In this document: positions 1-8,670 of the stretch, piece after piece
Layout of the letters: each line of letters begins with the position of its first letter
Numbering within the stretch: the stretch's first letter is position 1
Assembly: GCA_018711225.1 (NCBI GenBank)
Contig: DVIP01000128.1
Span: forward strand, 1 to 50,160
Direction: 5' to 3'
Length of the DNA: 50,160 bases
DNA from: Candidatus Cryptobacteroides intestinipullorum
GTDB taxonomy: Bacteria; Bacteroidota; Bacteroidia; Bacteroidales; UBA932
Made by a program: the position numbers and the translations under genes
The notes under the pieces: generated by a model
What the model saw: only the letters and a program-made list of their open reading frames with translations
What the model was told of the DNA's origin: nothing
The model's database searches: none

Positions 1-542
1 GGTCCCACTATCTTGAGCCCCAGACTTTTGGCCGCCGCCACAAAACGAGGCCATGCCTCCGCTGCCTGGGACGGAGTCATATTGGCCTGGTCTTTAAGGT
101 TAGGCTCATTATATGCCAGCACATAGTCCGAATTCGGATCCGCTGCCATGAAAGTGGCGATATTTTCCTGACTGAAACCTGCATTCCAAACCATAGGATA
201 ACATGTCATCCCGTTGTCCAGCAACGTTGCCCACGTCCCGGAATCCAGAGGCGTATGAGCCCAGTTATAGCACCATGAAACCCCGTCTCCGAGAACAGAC
301 GGCATCAGCGCTGTGCCGGATGCATCACGATGTCTGAAATTCGTACATATTCCCCTTTTGGGACTTTTGCCTTGAGAAGGAACATCTTCCTCAGGATAGA
401 AAGTCTCAAGTTCGGGAAATGTCACTTCCTTATTCGCAGCGTCCTCGTAAGAAATATCCCCTCCGTCTTCAACATTTATATCACACGCCTCTGCAGCGAT
501 CAAAGATATTGCCGACAATAATACTATGTATCTGACATTCAT
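1..542 (-). CDS. GH128-type glycoside hydrolase (endo-beta-1,3-glucanase-like), 3' end outside window
   Basis: Reading from ATG at 542 the frame stays open to the window edge (180 codons), so only the N-terminal part is present. The start has a hydrophobic leader ending in AAEAC, compatible with a lipoprotein. The body carries hallmarks of the asl1-like/GH128 catalytic domain: the SWCYNWAH segment near residue 90 and the YNEPNL motif, whose Glu146 is the expected acid/base. The nucleophile would lie beyond the edge. GH128 enzymes cleave beta-1,3-glucan in the endo mode; a surface lipoprotein here would make oligosaccharides for the neighbouring SusC/SusD pair. It lies 24 nt after the fimbrillin/BACON-like lipoprotein gene and is probably in the same transcript. 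Family assignment is from remembered motifs; the exact glucan is inferred. Confidence 0.8.
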   Translation of the reverse strand, partial: MNVRYIVLLSAISLIAAEACDINVEDGGDISYEDAANKEVTFPELETFYPEEDVPSQGKSPKRGICTNFRHRDASGTALMPSVLGDGVSWCYNWAHTPLDSGTWATLLDNGMTCYPMVWNAGFSQENIATFMAADPNSDYVLAYNEPNLKDQANMTPSQAAEAWPRFVAAAKSLGLKIVG

Positions 543-566
543 AAGTCCAATCCGTTTTAACTGTTT

Positions 567-2309
567 TTACTCTGCCGCTCCGGGCTGTGTCACGATAAGT
601 TCATAAACCGGTTCCGTCGCAGGATCTTCGAGAATCAATGTCTCGGTTTCTTCCGCAGACGTATGTCTGGTAGTAGAAATCGTGTAATCGCCTTCACCGG
701 TATAATATGCCTTGAGGGTCGCAGTACGCGGCTCGGCGGAAGTATTTGCGGAATATGATATCGTGAACCCGTTCATCTCTCCAGGGGAATCCAACCTGCC
801 GCACACTGCACTCAGCCATGATACTTCCTGTCCGTCAGGGCCGAAAGCCTTGAATGTAAGAGCCGAATAGCATGGGTCGTTTCTGGTGTCACCGATATCT
901 GCTCCGTTCAATCTGCAGCCATACCATCCGGAGCCTATCTGTCCCTCCGCAGCAGACGGCAGTTCCGTAGACCAGTGCAGGCTTATGCCTTTATTCTCGA
1001 AAACATATTCGAGCACATCACCTTCCGGCAATACAGGTTCATCCTGTTTAGCCTCCTGTGTCACAGTAAACGTAAGTATCGGTTCGCCTTCAGAAATAGC
1101 TTCAAGTTCTGCCGGAACAGATTTGTAGGTCCCGACTACAACATATTCGTCTGTATTGTCGAAATATACGTTTATCTTCGCTGTTCTGGCTGTCTCGCCT
1201 TCATTTCCATCGCAGCCTATGGTGAAGCTGTTATGTCCTCCGGTACGGACAGCGTATGTCCATGTTACAGGAGAACCTGTAGTCATATCTACGGCCTCGA
1301 ATCTGAAATCAGTGTAATATACTGCGTCATAATCAGTAACATCTGCGCCATCTACACTGACGATGAAATAGTCTGTCTGTTGAGCTCCTCCTCCATATTC
1401 GAAGCTGTAGTCCAGTTTCGTAATACCCTTGTTCGTAAACTGGTAAATAAGCTCATGCTGGGATTCTGTCGCACCTGATATTATGACCGTTGTATTGTTA
1501 ATACCGCCTGCAACAAACGGCGATGACCCGGACATGTATTTTTCATAGGATTTCACTTCGCCGTTCACTGTTATGTCAATCAGAATCCGCTGACTCAAAT
1601 TAAGGGTAAACGGTGCTGAAGAAAGATAGAACGTGCCTGTCTGTCCTGCACCGATAACGGCATCAGTAACATCCAGAGAAGCTTCTGCCACCGCCTCGGC
1701 CGCTTTCAGAGTGCCGTCCGACGGAGAAATGTAAAATGTTCCCGTCATCGGGAATTCCTGGTCGTTTTTCAGAGTAATATTCGTTATGGCGATGGATTCC
1801 GAGGATGTATTGTTCACTGTAACGGCGAACAATGTCGTGGCATGGTGCATTTCCACGGATGTCTTGGTAGTGTAGCCGTAAAGAGGGGCATCAATGTGAG
1901 TTCCTGTGCCGACACCGCTCTGTTTACCAGACGAAATGGTTACGGGAGCTGTAGTATAACCTTCGGCATCAAGAGACGCGAAGGATGCATCGTATGGATA
2001 TATGACACTCATGTTGTCGTATGCCACCATTTCCGATTCGGATTCAGTGAAGATATTGCCCTCGCCTTTATTGAAACGGTGGCCGCTATAGGCCCCGTCC
2101 AATGATGCTATGACCGACAATGCGTCATCGTCATCCCATGTCACCGTATAAGGTGGAGCATACGTAGTCTTAGTAGAAGAAATAGTGGCTTCTATAGTAT
2201 ATGTTTCACCTCCGGATGCTGCATCAGTTTGAGGTTCATCTATTTCGGCTTTGTTACAACCCATGACTGCAGCAGCCATGGCGACAAAAGAGAAAATATA
2301 TTTTTTCAT
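567..2309 (-). CDS. Fimbrillin-like plus BACON-like surface lipoprotein
   Basis: This 580-residue protein begins with a lipoprotein signal (MKKYIFSF...MGC, lipid Cys near residue 18). Residues about 35-290 resemble the fimbrillin-like N-terminal domain: an early TVTWDDDD-type segment, a VIYPYDASF strand and a hydrophobic strand run. The C-terminal half holds two similar beta-sandwich units (about 290-430 and 435-580), each starting YxFxNKGI and ending in a TVTQ or VTQPG strand, which is how BACON-like domains usually end. No catalytic motif is visible. In polysaccharide loci such proteins are usually surface glycan-binding proteins, so that is the likeliest role, but it is inferred from context. 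The start lies 6 nt after the stop of the small ORF 2316-2471, so the two are probably translated together. Confidence 0.75.
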   Translation of the reverse strand: MKKYIFSFVAMAAAVMGCNKAEIDEPQTDAASGGETYTIEATISSTKTTYAPPYTVTWDDDDALSVIASLDGAYSGHRFNKGEGNIFTESESEMVAYDNMSVIYPYDASFASLDAEGYTTAPVTISSGKQSGVGTGTHIDAPLYGYTTKTSVEMHHATTLFAVTVNNTSSESIAITNITLKNDQEFPMTGTFYISPSDGTLKAAEAVAEASLDVTDAVIGAGQTGTFYLSSAPFTLNLSQRILIDITVNGEVKSYEKYMSGSSPFVAGGINNTTVIISGATESQHELIYQFTNKGITKLDYSFEYGGGAQQTDYFIVSVDGADVTDYDAVYYTDFRFEAVDMTTGSPVTWTYAVRTGGHNSFTIGCDGNEGETARTAKINVYFDNTDEYVVVGTYKSVPAELEAISEGEPILTFTVTQEAKQDEPVLPEGDVLEYVFENKGISLHWSTELPSAAEGQIGSGWYGCRLNGADIGDTRNDPCYSALTFKAFGPDGQEVSWLSAVCGRLDSPGEMNGFTISYSANTSAEPRTATLKAYYTGEGDYTISTTRHTSAEETETLILEDPATEPVYELIVTQPGAAE

Positions 2310-2315
2310 AACACA

Positions 2316-2471
2316 TTAGAAATTAAAACCGTCAACATAATCCGGGGCACCAAGGCCCATTTCCTCTACTTCACCACCTGAAGCTGCGAAGCCTTTTTCC
2401 GCTGCCATTGTTATGCAGTCAAACACAGGACTTTCATAATGCCCTGTCATTTTTATTTCATCATTTTTCAT
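2316..2471 (-). CDS. Small 51-residue protein upstream of a fimbrillin-like lipoprotein
   Basis: A short open frame between two lipoprotein genes encodes 51 residues with no signal peptide and no transmembrane segment. Evidence that it is real comes from a relative at 31164-31313. Both share an N-terminal KMxGxYxSP block, a central Asp and Met, and an EKGFxAS block, followed by an acidic, aromatic tail (here ending DGFNF). Both also sit directly upstream of a fimbrillin-domain lipoprotein, here by 6 nt. The start at 2471 was chosen because it gives the best alignment with the relative. I do not recognise the family and assign no function. Options are a small partner of the following lipoprotein, a secreted peptide using a non-Sec route, or a translational coupling leader with a conserved product. 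Confidence 0.7.
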   Translation of the reverse strand: MKNDEIKMTGHYESPVFDCITMAAEKGFAASGGEVEEMGLGAPDYVDGFNF

Positions 2472-2487
2472 TTCTGTCAATTTTTAT

Positions 2488-2525
2488 AAGAGGGTGATAC
2501 AACAGGCGTCGAATTTCACCCTCTT
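2488..2525. repeat. Inverted repeat before small ORF
   Basis: Arms AAGAGGGTGA and TCACCCTCTT are perfect 10-bp complements separated by 18 nt. The element lies between the stop of the BACON lipoprotein gene (2558) and the start of the small ORF (2471). No long T run follows on the minus strand, so it is a weak candidate for an intrinsic terminator. It could instead be an RNA-stabilising or regulatory hairpin within the transcript. The arm core GAGGGTGA recurs in the perfect palindrome at 13340-13372. Confidence 0.6.
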
Positions 2526-2557
2526 ACTGTAAAACACTATATAACTAACCTATTCAG

Positions 2558-3547
2558 CTATTTTTTGTAAATGAAGACTGCATCATAATGCACCCTGTCA
2601 CCAGCGCGCGAACCGCTGCGGACGCAAAGATTATTGGTAGCTGTTCCAAAGCCTGTCCAGCCTGCAGCAACGATAGTAGACATAGGTATCTCGATTTCGG
2701 TCCATTCACCTTCTGTCACGTTATAAGCATCCCATCTCACTTCGTATGCAGTTCCGCCTTGCTTGACATCCAGCAGGAAGTTCGAGCCGGCATTTGGAGT
2801 TCCCTTGACTGCAGCATGGAAATACCAGCCTTCACTGTCAGCGACAATGGCATCGATTATCGGTGTCATTTCATCAGTACCTCCCTCGGCAGGAGTATAC
2901 GTATATCCTGCGCCTGACCAGCCTACAGAGCCGACTTTCAATGCCATATAGCCATCCATAGTACCGTAGAAATTGGTTCCTACTGCACTTTCATCCGCAA
3001 GCAGGGAGTCTCCATTCGGCCAGATATAGAAATGAGTTGTGTTCATATTCTCGGCAAGAGAAAGGACAATCTTGTCCCCGAGAGACGAAGTGCAAGTCGG
3101 GTCAAGCTGCCATACTATATATTCCTGCCCCTGTAGGGACGGATGAACCTCACCCTGCTTGTCCTGAGATATCGTGATAATGACATCTGCGGCACCCTCA
3201 GCACTTATCACCAGCTGATGGTTGCGTGCTTCTCCCGTATTTTCCGTAGGTGTGACCGTTACAGTGTTGCCTGAAGCCGTCGCAGTATACCAGTCCGCCG
3301 TCTCGCCTACAGTGAATGCAGGAGCATTGGTAGTCACAGTTATAGTCTGCGGAGATGTGGAATTCCAGCCGAAACTGAGTGAAGTAGGAGAGGCGATAAG
3401 TGTATACTCCGTAGTCTCGGAGCCGCCGTCTCCATCATTGTTCCCGTCATTTCCGGTCTGGTCAGTCCCATTGTCCTTCTCGCATGCAATGATTCCGACA
3501 CATGCGACCATTGCGCACATTGTCTTGAATAGAAGATTCCTTTTCAT
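2558..3547 (-). CDS. BACON-domain lipoprotein, probable surface glycan-binding protein
   Basis: The 329-residue product has a lipoprotein leader (CVGIIAC, lipid Cys near residue 22) followed by a low-complexity Gly/Asn/Asp linker typical of surface-exposed Bacteroidota lipoproteins. Residues about 48-130 form a BACON domain: a SPTSLSFGWNS start, an NAPAFTV strand, a TPTENTGEAR segment and an ISQ end. Residues about 140-329 form a separate beta-rich domain with many Trp and Tyr residues, resembling a carbohydrate-binding jelly roll. It sits 55 nt after the SusD gene, where glycan-binding lipoproteins (SusE/F or SGBP position) are normally encoded. No catalytic motif is seen. Function in glycan capture is inferred from position and domains. 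Confidence 0.8.
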   Translation of the reverse strand: MKRNLLFKTMCAMVACVGIIACEKDNGTDQTGNDGNNDGDGGSETTEYTLIASPTSLSFGWNSTSPQTITVTTNAPAFTVGETADWYTATASGNTVTVTPTENTGEARNHQLVISAEGAADVIITISQDKQGEVHPSLQGQEYIVWQLDPTCTSSLGDKIVLSLAENMNTTHFYIWPNGDSLLADESAVGTNFYGTMDGYMALKVGSVGWSGAGYTYTPAEGGTDEMTPIIDAIVADSEGWYFHAAVKGTPNAGSNFLLDVKQGGTAYEVRWDAYNVTEGEWTEIEIPMSTIVAAGWTGFGTATNNLCVRSGSRAGDRVHYDAVFIYKK

Positions 3548-3602
3548 GTCTTGATGTTTTTAATGGTTGATAGTTAGTGATATTTAAATTGTGAATGAAT
3601 TT

Positions 3603-5261
3603 CTAATACCCCGGATTCTGGTCGATGCCGGTAAGACGTCTTTCCTCGGCCGGTATAGGGAAAATCTCGTGCACTCCCTTACGGAAGGTCTGGACTATGC
3701 CGCCATAGATGGACTGCACCTGCTCCGTATTGATGAAAGCATTCATTTTCTCGGCAGCAATGCCCCAGCGGTTCAGGTCGAACCAGCGGTGACCTTCCAT
3801 CGCGAGTTCCACACGCCGTTCATGACGGATGGCATGGCGCAGGTCATCCAGATTATCCTGCAGCTGCCTGGTCTCGTATGTACCGGATGCGGCATCGAAT
3901 ATCCTGATACTGTAGCCAGGAAATGCAGGAAGAATGTCCGGATTCCCTCCCCTGGCTCTGCTGCGCACCCGCTCCAGAAGAGTCTTCGCCGTAGCCGCAT
4001 CGCCGCACTCCACACATGCCTCGGCATACATCAGCAGCACGTCGGCATAGCGGATTTCCTTGGTATTGATAGGATCACGAGGATTGTTCGGATCCAGCTG
4101 GTATATGCCGCCATCCTCACCGTCCGTCATCATGGCATATTTCAGACTCAGGGTATTGACCTGACCGTCATAAAAGTCTTCGGTAGGATTGTCCACTTCA
4201 TCTTCAGTCAGCTCATATATGGTCATATCCTTGCGCGGATCACCGGCCTCGTATTCTTCCTGAAGATCTCTCGTAGGCCTGTTGTATCCCCATCCCGTGC
4301 TGCCTCCGGTAAACTTGGACGACCGGCATCTCTGCTGACGGCAGATCAGGGAGCCGCGGTGTCCTCCCGCGCCCCAGTCACTGGTAGCGTCATTGGTATA
4401 CTGTATCTCGAATACCGATTCTATCCCGTTCTCTCCTGCCAGAGTGAAATTGTCCCAATAGTCCGGACACAGGTCATATTCTCCCGAATTATAAATCTGC
4501 TCTCCCCAGTATCTGGCATTCTCGTATGCCGAACGGCCGTCCACGTCAGGCAGATAGTCATGCCCCGTCATGAAAGCCTTGACTAAAAGAGCGTATGCCG
4601 TTCCCTGTGTCACATGCCCGATCTCAGATTCCGCATACCGGGACTTCGGCCAAAGGAATGTGGCCGCATTCTTCAGGTCCGAGACAATCCCGTTCCAGAC
4701 AGTAGTCAGCTCCGCCCTCTGGAGGTCCATCTGCTCCGTACCCTCGATGACATCCGTATAATATGGGATCTTGCCGAATACCCTGACCAGACGCATGTAG
4801 TAGAATGCACGCAGGCACTGGGCCTCCGCTATATAACGGGCCTTGAGACTCATGTCCATATACTCGTCCGGCTCCACTTCGTTTATGTCACGTATGGCCC
4901 TGTTGCACCTGGCGATTCCCACATACTGGATGCGGTAGAACTGCAGAAGAATGTCATTGTCGGCATTCACCCTGAAATTCTCCATATCCAGCAGGTTCGC
5001 ATCCTCTTCCACGAACTGGCCGCCCTTGAAGGCATCATCGGAACAGATATCGCCGATAAACCATTCGTCGAGATAATATCCGTCCCGGTACTGGATCTGC
5101 ATCGGTGCATAGCAGGCCACAACTACCGGTCCGCAAGACTGTCCGTCCACATAATATTCGTCAGTCTCCTGGGTACCTGCCGGTACTTCCATAAGCCAGT
5201 CCTGACAGGATGTGCCGAGAAGACCTGATACAAGAATTATTGTCAATGAAAATTTTCTCAT
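3603..5261 (-). CDS. susD-like: SusD/RagB-family outer-membrane glycan-binding lipoprotein
   Basis: The 552-residue protein starts with a lipoprotein signal (GLLGTSC) followed by QDWLMEVP, the usual beginning of mature SusD proteins. The TPR-like helices (ARYIAEAQCLRAFYYMRLVRVFG region near 140-160) and the ending with an EIFPIPAEE strand and DQNPGY are family hallmarks. SusD forms a lid on the SusC barrel and captures oligosaccharides at the cell surface. The start lies 11 nt after the stop of the SusC gene, so the pair is co-transcribed. It is only distantly similar to the second SusD in this window (34340-36103), which fits different substrates. Length is normal for the family. Confidence 0.97.
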   Translation of the reverse strand: MRKFSLTIILVSGLLGTSCQDWLMEVPAGTQETDEYYVDGQSCGPVVVACYAPMQIQYRDGYYLDEWFIGDICSDDAFKGGQFVEEDANLLDMENFRVNADNDILLQFYRIQYVGIARCNRAIRDINEVEPDEYMDMSLKARYIAEAQCLRAFYYMRLVRVFGKIPYYTDVIEGTEQMDLQRAELTTVWNGIVSDLKNAATFLWPKSRYAESEIGHVTQGTAYALLVKAFMTGHDYLPDVDGRSAYENARYWGEQIYNSGEYDLCPDYWDNFTLAGENGIESVFEIQYTNDATSDWGAGGHRGSLICRQQRCRSSKFTGGSTGWGYNRPTRDLQEEYEAGDPRKDMTIYELTEDEVDNPTEDFYDGQVNTLSLKYAMMTDGEDGGIYQLDPNNPRDPINTKEIRYADVLLMYAEACVECGDAATAKTLLERVRSRARGGNPDILPAFPGYSIRIFDAASGTYETRQLQDNLDDLRHAIRHERRVELAMEGHRWFDLNRWGIAAEKMNAFINTEQVQSIYGGIVQTFRKGVHEIFPIPAEERRLTGIDQNPGY

Positions 5262-5272
5262 TTTCCTGAAGT

Positions 5273-8200
5273 TTAGAAAGTAAAGCTTACGCCGAGCATG
5301 AATGTCCGCGACTGCGGATAGTTTCCGTAATCCACTCCACCGCCCACTTCCGGATCATAACCGGAATATCTGGTGATGGTGAAAAGGTTGTTGGCCGCGA
5401 GGTACACCCTGAAATTCTGCATTCTGATTTTCTGCAGCGTTTTCTGCGGTATGGTATATCCTATCTGGAAATTCTTCAGCCTCAAATACGAGCCGCTTTC
5501 CAGGAAACGGTCAGAAGCCCAGAAATTCACGGTATGGTTAGGATTCGGCAGCGAGCCGTCAGGATTGTCAACAGTCCACACATCCCTCATGGCCGTACTC
5601 AGCTGCGACTGAAGCCCGTTTCCTTCTATTCTCTCCCTGAGTGCATTATATACCATATTGCCGTACACGCCCTGGAAGAACATCGTCACATCCACCGGTC
5701 CCCATCCGAGATTTACGTTGATTCCGTACGTGAACATCGGGAACGGGTTTCCTATAACCTTCATATCCTCCAGATCATCCAGCTCACCGTCTCCGTTCTG
5801 GTCCTTGTACCTTATATCCCCGACCTCGAAACCGTGGATGTTCCTGGTGGCATTATATTCGGCTATTTCAGGGTCATTGTCAGGATTGGGCCTGATATGG
5901 AAAAATTCGTCGATTTCTTCCTGTGAACGGAAAATTCCCTCGGCCTCATACCCCCAGAAAGAATTTACGGCATATTCCTGGTCGGAAATGGTCTTGTCCC
6001 CGTATACCGGGTCGGCTCCGTTCATGTTCAGTATTTCATTTTTGACAAAGGAAATATTTCCGCTTATGTCATAGAAGAAGCTGCTGTTCCCGAGCTGGAA
6101 CGAATCCCGCCATCCGAGCTGGAGTTCGACCCCGCTGTTGCGCATGGTACCGATATTGTCCACTGCGGTATAGAGAGAGCCGACATAGTAAGGAAGCCTG
6201 CGGGCGAGCAGGAGATCTTTGGTATCCCTGATGAAAAAGTCTGCGGTACCGGTAAGCCTGTCACCGAAAAAACCGAAGTCCACTCCGAGATTGTAGTGCT
6301 CGGATATCTCCCATTTCCCGTCCAGATTCTTGATACTGGTAACAGCTGCTCCGGTAGCCAGTTCCTGGACATCGAAGTTCCCCGGGCCGAAAGGATAACC
6401 GAGATTTGCATACTGGCTGGACTCCATGGTCATGGTGAAAAGGTTGGCATCCACACTGTCATTTCCGAGAAGTCCCCATCCGAAACGGAGTTTCAGCAAA
6501 GACACCTTGTCGCTATCCTTCAGCCAGTTCTCTTCATTCAGTTTCCAGGCCACGGCGACAGAGGGGAAGTGACCCCAAGGATGATTCTGGAACGACCTGT
6601 TTCCATCGGAACGCCAGTTGAATGTCAGAAGATACCTGTTCCCGTAATCATAAGTAAAGCGGCCTATAAACGACATTCTCCTGTAAGGTCCGTAATACGA
6701 ACCTCCGTATGTGAAGTCGGATGTAGCGTATGCAAGTGACCAGAACCTTTCGTCAGTATGCAGGAGATTGCTTCCGCCCACACCGACACTTTCATTTTCG
6801 GAAATATCTATGGTCTGTCCTGCCATAATCGAGAAACCGTGCTTTCCGATATCCTTGTTATAGGTCAGATAATTGTTGAAGTTCAAGGATTTCGACCTGC
6901 TCATGTTCTGGGATATCATATTGTCGTCCCGCTTGTCGGCATTGGAATGATAATATGCCTCGGTAAACGAACGGGAATGCACGAACGAGAGGTCAAAATT
7001 AAAATCGGAATGGAATACCAGTCCTTTCACTATATTCAGATCCAGATATATGTTGCCCACGAAACGCTCGGTGCTTCCGCGCGGGAAATCATGAGTCGCC
7101 ATCGAATACGGATTCACTACGTTCTTGAAATTCGATGCCGCCGCAATACGGCCGCCCAAATCCTCTCCGAGATAATTCAGGCTGCCTTCCGGATAATAGG
7201 CAGGATCCCACGGAGCCATGGCAAGGGCGGCGGAAATCACCGACGCACCGGGCTGGGAATTATTGTTCAGAGACCAGCGCGATTTGGTGGATGAAAAATT
7301 CAGGCTGCTGCCTATCTTCAGCCACTTCTTTATCTGAGACGATGCATTATAGTGAAGATTCAGCCTGTTGTACCACGAGCCTATCACCGTACCGTCCTGG
7401 GAAAAATAATTGGCACTGAATGTCTGGCTTACCTTTCTGCTTCCTGAGTCCACCGAAAGATAATAGTTCTGTATAGCTGCATTGCGGAACACTTCATCCT
7501 GCCAGTCAGTATTCTGGGCGGCATAATTGAAGCCTTGTCCCGGCACATCAGTAGCTACCGGGAAATCAGCCACGCCTCCGATACGGGCATAGTTGAGCCA
7601 TCCGTTCAATCCTCCGGTCTGATAGGCTTCCAGTTCCGCCTGACTTGCCCCGTTTATTTTGAACATCGTCTCCAGATGTTCCTGAGACTGCATCAGATCC
7701 AGCTTGCGCCATCTCGTCTGCACGCCTGCATACGCCTCGAATGTTACGGAAGCCTTTTCATTATTGGATGCGGATTTGGTAGTGATGAGGATGACACCGT
7801 TTGCCGCACGGGAACCGTAGATGGCCGCCGATGCGGCATCTTTCAGAACTTCGGTAGTAGCGATGTCATTGGGGCTGAGAAAATTGATATCGTTGACTAT
7901 CATTCCGTCCACGACATACAGGGGAGACACGCCTGCATTAACGGAACCGATACCGCGGATTCGTATGGAGACATCGGACCCCGGCTGCCCGGTATTGGAA
8001 GTGACTGTGACTCCGGCGACCTTGCCCTGGAGTGCTGCGCCGACGGATGCGACTGCAGCCTTTTTAAGTTCGTCACCCTTTACTGAAGATACTGCACCTG
8101 TCAGGTCGCTTTTCTTCACTGTACCGTACCCGATGACTACGAGTTCATCGAGCTGGGTGGCGCTTTCCGAAAGTTTTACATTGATACGTGAGCGGCCGCC

Positions 8201-8458
8201 TATGGTCTCGCGGACATCAGCATACCCAAGACAGGTGAATAGCAGCACCCCCCCCCCATCGGTTTCTCCGATGGTCAGAGACCACGAGCCGTCGTCGGAA
8301 GTCATAGTACCATGCGATGTTCCCTCAAGAATCACGGCAACCCCTGCCAAAGGGCTGTCATCTTCAGAAGAAGTGACTACACCACTGACAGTTCCGGTTT
8401 GTGCCACAGACAGAACCCAGACACAACACAGGAAAAATACGGATAAGATTTTCTTCAT
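5273..8458 (-). CDS. susC-like: SusC/RagA-family TonB-linked outer-membrane transporter
   Basis: This 1061-residue protein has a Sec signal (MKKILSVFFLCCVW...VAQ), a carboxypeptidase-regulatory-like domain (about 22-105), the plug start DELVVIGYGTVKKSDLTGAV and the plug signature DGMIVNDINF. A long beta barrel follows, ending in a GVSFTF strand with a terminal Phe. It imports oligosaccharides captured by the adjacent SusD with energy from TonB/ExbBD. It is the first gene of the minus-strand locus and faces the AraC regulator across about 210 bp. An oddity is a run of ten G residues (codons 68-71) between two strands of the N-terminal domain. The second SusC in the window has fewer residues at this spot, which makes the tract look like a local expansion. 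Confidence 0.97.
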   Translation of the reverse strand: MKKILSVFFLCCVWVLSVAQTGTVSGVVTSSEDDSPLAGVAVILEGTSHGTMTSDDGSWSLTIGETDGGGVLLFTCLGYADVRETIGGRSRINVKLSESATQLDELVVIGYGTVKKSDLTGAVSSVKGDELKKAAVASVGAALQGKVAGVTVTSNTGQPGSDVSIRIRGIGSVNAGVSPLYVVDGMIVNDINFLSPNDIATTEVLKDAASAAIYGSRAANGVILITTKSASNNEKASVTFEAYAGVQTRWRKLDLMQSQEHLETMFKINGASQAELEAYQTGGLNGWLNYARIGGVADFPVATDVPGQGFNYAAQNTDWQDEVFRNAAIQNYYLSVDSGSRKVSQTFSANYFSQDGTVIGSWYNRLNLHYNASSQIKKWLKIGSSLNFSSTKSRWSLNNNSQPGASVISAALAMAPWDPAYYPEGSLNYLGEDLGGRIAAASNFKNVVNPYSMATHDFPRGSTERFVGNIYLDLNIVKGLVFHSDFNFDLSFVHSRSFTEAYYHSNADKRDDNMISQNMSRSKSLNFNNYLTYNKDIGKHGFSIMAGQTIDISENESVGVGGSNLLHTDERFWSLAYATSDFTYGGSYYGPYRRMSFIGRFTYDYGNRYLLTFNWRSDGNRSFQNHPWGHFPSVAVAWKLNEENWLKDSDKVSLLKLRFGWGLLGNDSVDANLFTMTMESSQYANLGYPFGPGNFDVQELATGAAVTSIKNLDGKWEISEHYNLGVDFGFFGDRLTGTADFFIRDTKDLLLARRLPYYVGSLYTAVDNIGTMRNSGVELQLGWRDSFQLGNSSFFYDISGNISFVKNEILNMNGADPVYGDKTISDQEYAVNSFWGYEAEGIFRSQEEIDEFFHIRPNPDNDPEIAEYNATRNIHGFEVGDIRYKDQNGDGELDDLEDMKVIGNPFPMFTYGINVNLGWGPVDVTMFFQGVYGNMVYNALRERIEGNGLQSQLSTAMRDVWTVDNPDGSLPNPNHTVNFWASDRFLESGSYLRLKNFQIGYTIPQKTLQKIRMQNFRVYLAANNLFTITRYSGYDPEVGGGVDYGNYPQSRTFMLGVSFTF
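8248..8257. repeat. C10/G10 homopolymer within susC coding sequence
   Basis: Ten consecutive C on the plus strand read as ten G in the SusC gene, encoding Gly68-Gly70 and the first base of Val71. Gain or loss of one base would shift the frame before the plug domain and abolish the transporter. Tracts of this length are prone to slipped-strand errors, so it is a candidate on/off switch. It may equally be a fixed feature or a sequencing-length uncertainty. Confidence 0.7.
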
Positions 8459-8497
8459 GTACAGTTGGTATTAGTCGTAACGGTTATTAATCGCTGA

Positions 8498-8505
8498 CAA
8501 ATATA
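8498..8505 (-). promoter_or_regulatory. Candidate -7 box for the susC operon
   Basis: On the minus strand TATATTTG matches the Bacteroidota -7 consensus TAnnTTTG, about 40 nt upstream of the SusC start. I see no good -33 TTTG at the usual 19-21 bp distance, which would fit a promoter that needs an activator such as the divergent AraC-family protein. The rest of the 8459-8670 intergenic stretch shows no further element I can support. Confidence 0.45.
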
Positions 8506-8670
8506 ATCACTATGCACGGACTGCCGTCTTCGTTTTCTGACCATATATCTATGTTTCTTGTCCAAACGGCATATCAGACAAATAAGTGCTGATTCCGCTG
8601 TTTTTTCGTCGAATCGAGGCCGGCAACTTCGTTTTTTATTATTATATTGCAGACATTAACCGCATATCGG

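Noticed and set aside
8647..8670. TTG start for the AraC regulator
   Set aside because: The extra eight residues are not typical of the cupin domain start, and an ATG follows at 8671.
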